Positions 5,878-6,582 of a stretch of DNA of 6,582 bases are shown here, piece after piece. The DNA lies in assembly GCA_902797515.1 (NCBI GenBank), contig CADBSX010000039.1, positions 1-6,582 of the forward strand. Direction: 5' to 3'. Both the position numbers and the translations under genes were made by a program. Positions within the stretch are counted from its first letter, which is position 1; each line of letters starts with the position of its first letter. The notes below the pieces were generated by a model. It worked only from the letters and a program-made list of their open reading frames with translations. It ran no database searches and was not told the origin of the DNA. The stretch comes from an uncultured Eubacteriales bacterium. Lineage in GTDB: Bacteria > Bacillota > Clostridia > Christensenellales > Borkfalkiaceae.

Positions 5878-6582
5878 TTATTTATCTCCTTTTCCCTTTT
5901 TCTTTCCGCCTTTTCCCGAAAGGCTTTCATATAATATCACGTAAGCGGTTTTCGCCGCCGCCTTTTCCGCCTCGGATTTGTTCTTTCCCATAGCCGACGA
6001 CACCTCTTTCCCGCCGACCGTGACCGCCATCTCGAACGTCGGATCGTGGTCGGGACCGCTCCTCGACTTCATTTCGTATTTTATCGCGCCGAGTTTGTAT
6101 TTCTGCACGAATTCGAGAAGTCTGCTCTTGTGATTTATCTCCGCGCCGTCGGTATTTCCGTCCGCCTTTCCCGCCGAGAGCCTCACTTTTGAAAAGAGCG
6201 TCCGTCTGACGAATTTTTCAGCCTCTTCCATCCCGCCGTCGATATACAATCCCGCGACGATCGCCTCGAACAGGTTTTCCCACGTCGATTCGCGATTTCC
6301 CCTGTTGCCGCGGCTCTCGCCCTCGCCGTAGAGCATAAATTCGCCGAGCCCTTCGCGCTCTATCGCCTGCGACAGCGGCTTTCTGGAAACGAGGTTCTGT
6401 TTGTATTCCGTCAGTTCCCCTTCCTTCGCGTTCGGAAACTTCTTCACGAGATATTCCGCCGCGAGAAAACCGAGTACGGAATCCCCGAAAAATTCGAGCC
6501 GTTCGTTGCAAGGCTGCGAGCGGTGTTCGTTCGCGTAAGACGAGTGAGTGAAACACGCGCGCAGAAGATTTTTGTCTTTAAA
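5878..6582 (-). CDS. rnc: Ribonuclease III, 5' end outside window
   Basis: A total of 234 codons plus TAA are visible. Probably fewer than about 25 N-terminal residues are missing, since the visible part begins FKDKNLLRACFTHSSYANEH, close to the usual family start. RNase III is a homodimeric, magnesium-dependent endonuclease that cuts double-stranded RNA in rRNA and mRNA processing. The catalytic signature NERLEFFGD (visible residues 26-34) has both glutamates and the aspartate. The second catalytic segment reads ENLFEA (102-107): the essential glutamate (106) is present, but the usual aspartate three residues before it is Asn103. A double-stranded-RNA-binding domain covers about 150-217, with GPDHDPTF (176-183) and KSEAEKAAAKTA (202-213). 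The protein ends in a lysine/glycine-rich tail (223-234) that contains the smc ribosome-binding site in its DNA. An internal GTG at 6447 is not the start, because the conserved signature lies upstream of it. Confidence 0.97.
   Translation of the reverse strand, partial: FKDKNLLRACFTHSSYANEHRSQPCNERLEFFGDSVLGFLAAEYLVKKFPNAKEGELTEYKQNLVSRKPLSQAIEREGLGEFMLYGEGESRGNRGNRESTWENLFEAIVAGLYIDGGMEEAEKFVRRTLFSKVRLSAGKADGNTDGAEINHKSRLLEFVQKYKLGAIKYEMKSRSGPDHDPTFEMAVTVGGKEVSSAMGKNKSEAEKAAAKTAYVILYESLSGKGGKKKGKGDK
5886..5890 (-). promoter_or_regulatory. Ribosome binding site of smc, inside the end of rnc
   Basis: The minus strand reads AGGAG followed by ATAAATAA and then GTG. The purine core lies eight bases before the GTG start of smc and within the last codons of rnc. 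This spacing is good and supports GTG at 5877 as the true start despite the absence of ATG. Confidence 0.8.

Noticed and set aside
5272..5934. A 220-codon plus-strand open frame opposite the start of smc and end of rnc
   Set aside because: It crosses two real minus-strand genes, has no family features, and has the skewed composition of an antisense shadow.
5878..6447. rnc starting at the internal GTG at 6447
   Set aside because: This would cut off the catalytic NERLEFFGD signature, which is in frame upstream. The gene simply continues beyond the window edge.

Overview
The window carries four genes, all reading on the minus strand. In transcription order, from high to low coordinates, they are rnc (RNase III, 5' end outside the window), smc (chromosome condensation ATPase), ftsY (signal recognition particle receptor) and a membrane-anchored GGDEF/EAL-type cyclic-di-GMP protein whose 3' end lies outside the window. 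The order rnc-smc-ftsY is a classical Bacillota (Firmicutes) arrangement. Together with the protein sequences and the roughly balanced base composition, it suggests a clostridial genome, possibly an uncultured gut lineage. That placement is an inference from gene order and style, because no marker for finer taxonomy is present.

Layout: 5878-6582 holds rnc, lacking only its first residues. 2284-5877 holds a full-length smc that starts with GTG directly after the rnc stop codon. 2071-2283 is the only real intergenic gap (213 bp). It contains a 126-bp segment bounded by 17-bp imperfect inverted repeats and two copies of a 20-bp repeat, each able to form a short hairpin. 1174-2070 holds a complete ftsY without an acidic N-terminal domain. 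1-1174 holds the membrane c-di-GMP gene, whose ATG shares one base with the ftsY stop codon (TGATG).

How the genes relate: rnc/smc and ftsY/c-di-GMP gene look like two translationally tight pairs separated by the repeat-containing gap. RNase III processes double-stranded RNA, SMC organises the chromosome, and FtsY docks ribosomes making membrane proteins. These three are core housekeeping functions. The last gene is accessory: a multi-pass membrane protein with a degenerate GGDEF core and what looks like the beginning of an EAL domain. It would itself be an SRP/FtsY client.

Most of the window is ordinary core genome. The points that merit a second look are the structured repeat element after smc, an Asp-to-Asn change at a metal-binding position of RNase III, and the coupling of a c-di-GMP gene to ftsY. 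I found no tRNA, rRNA, CRISPR array, transposase, convincing promoter or intrinsic terminator.
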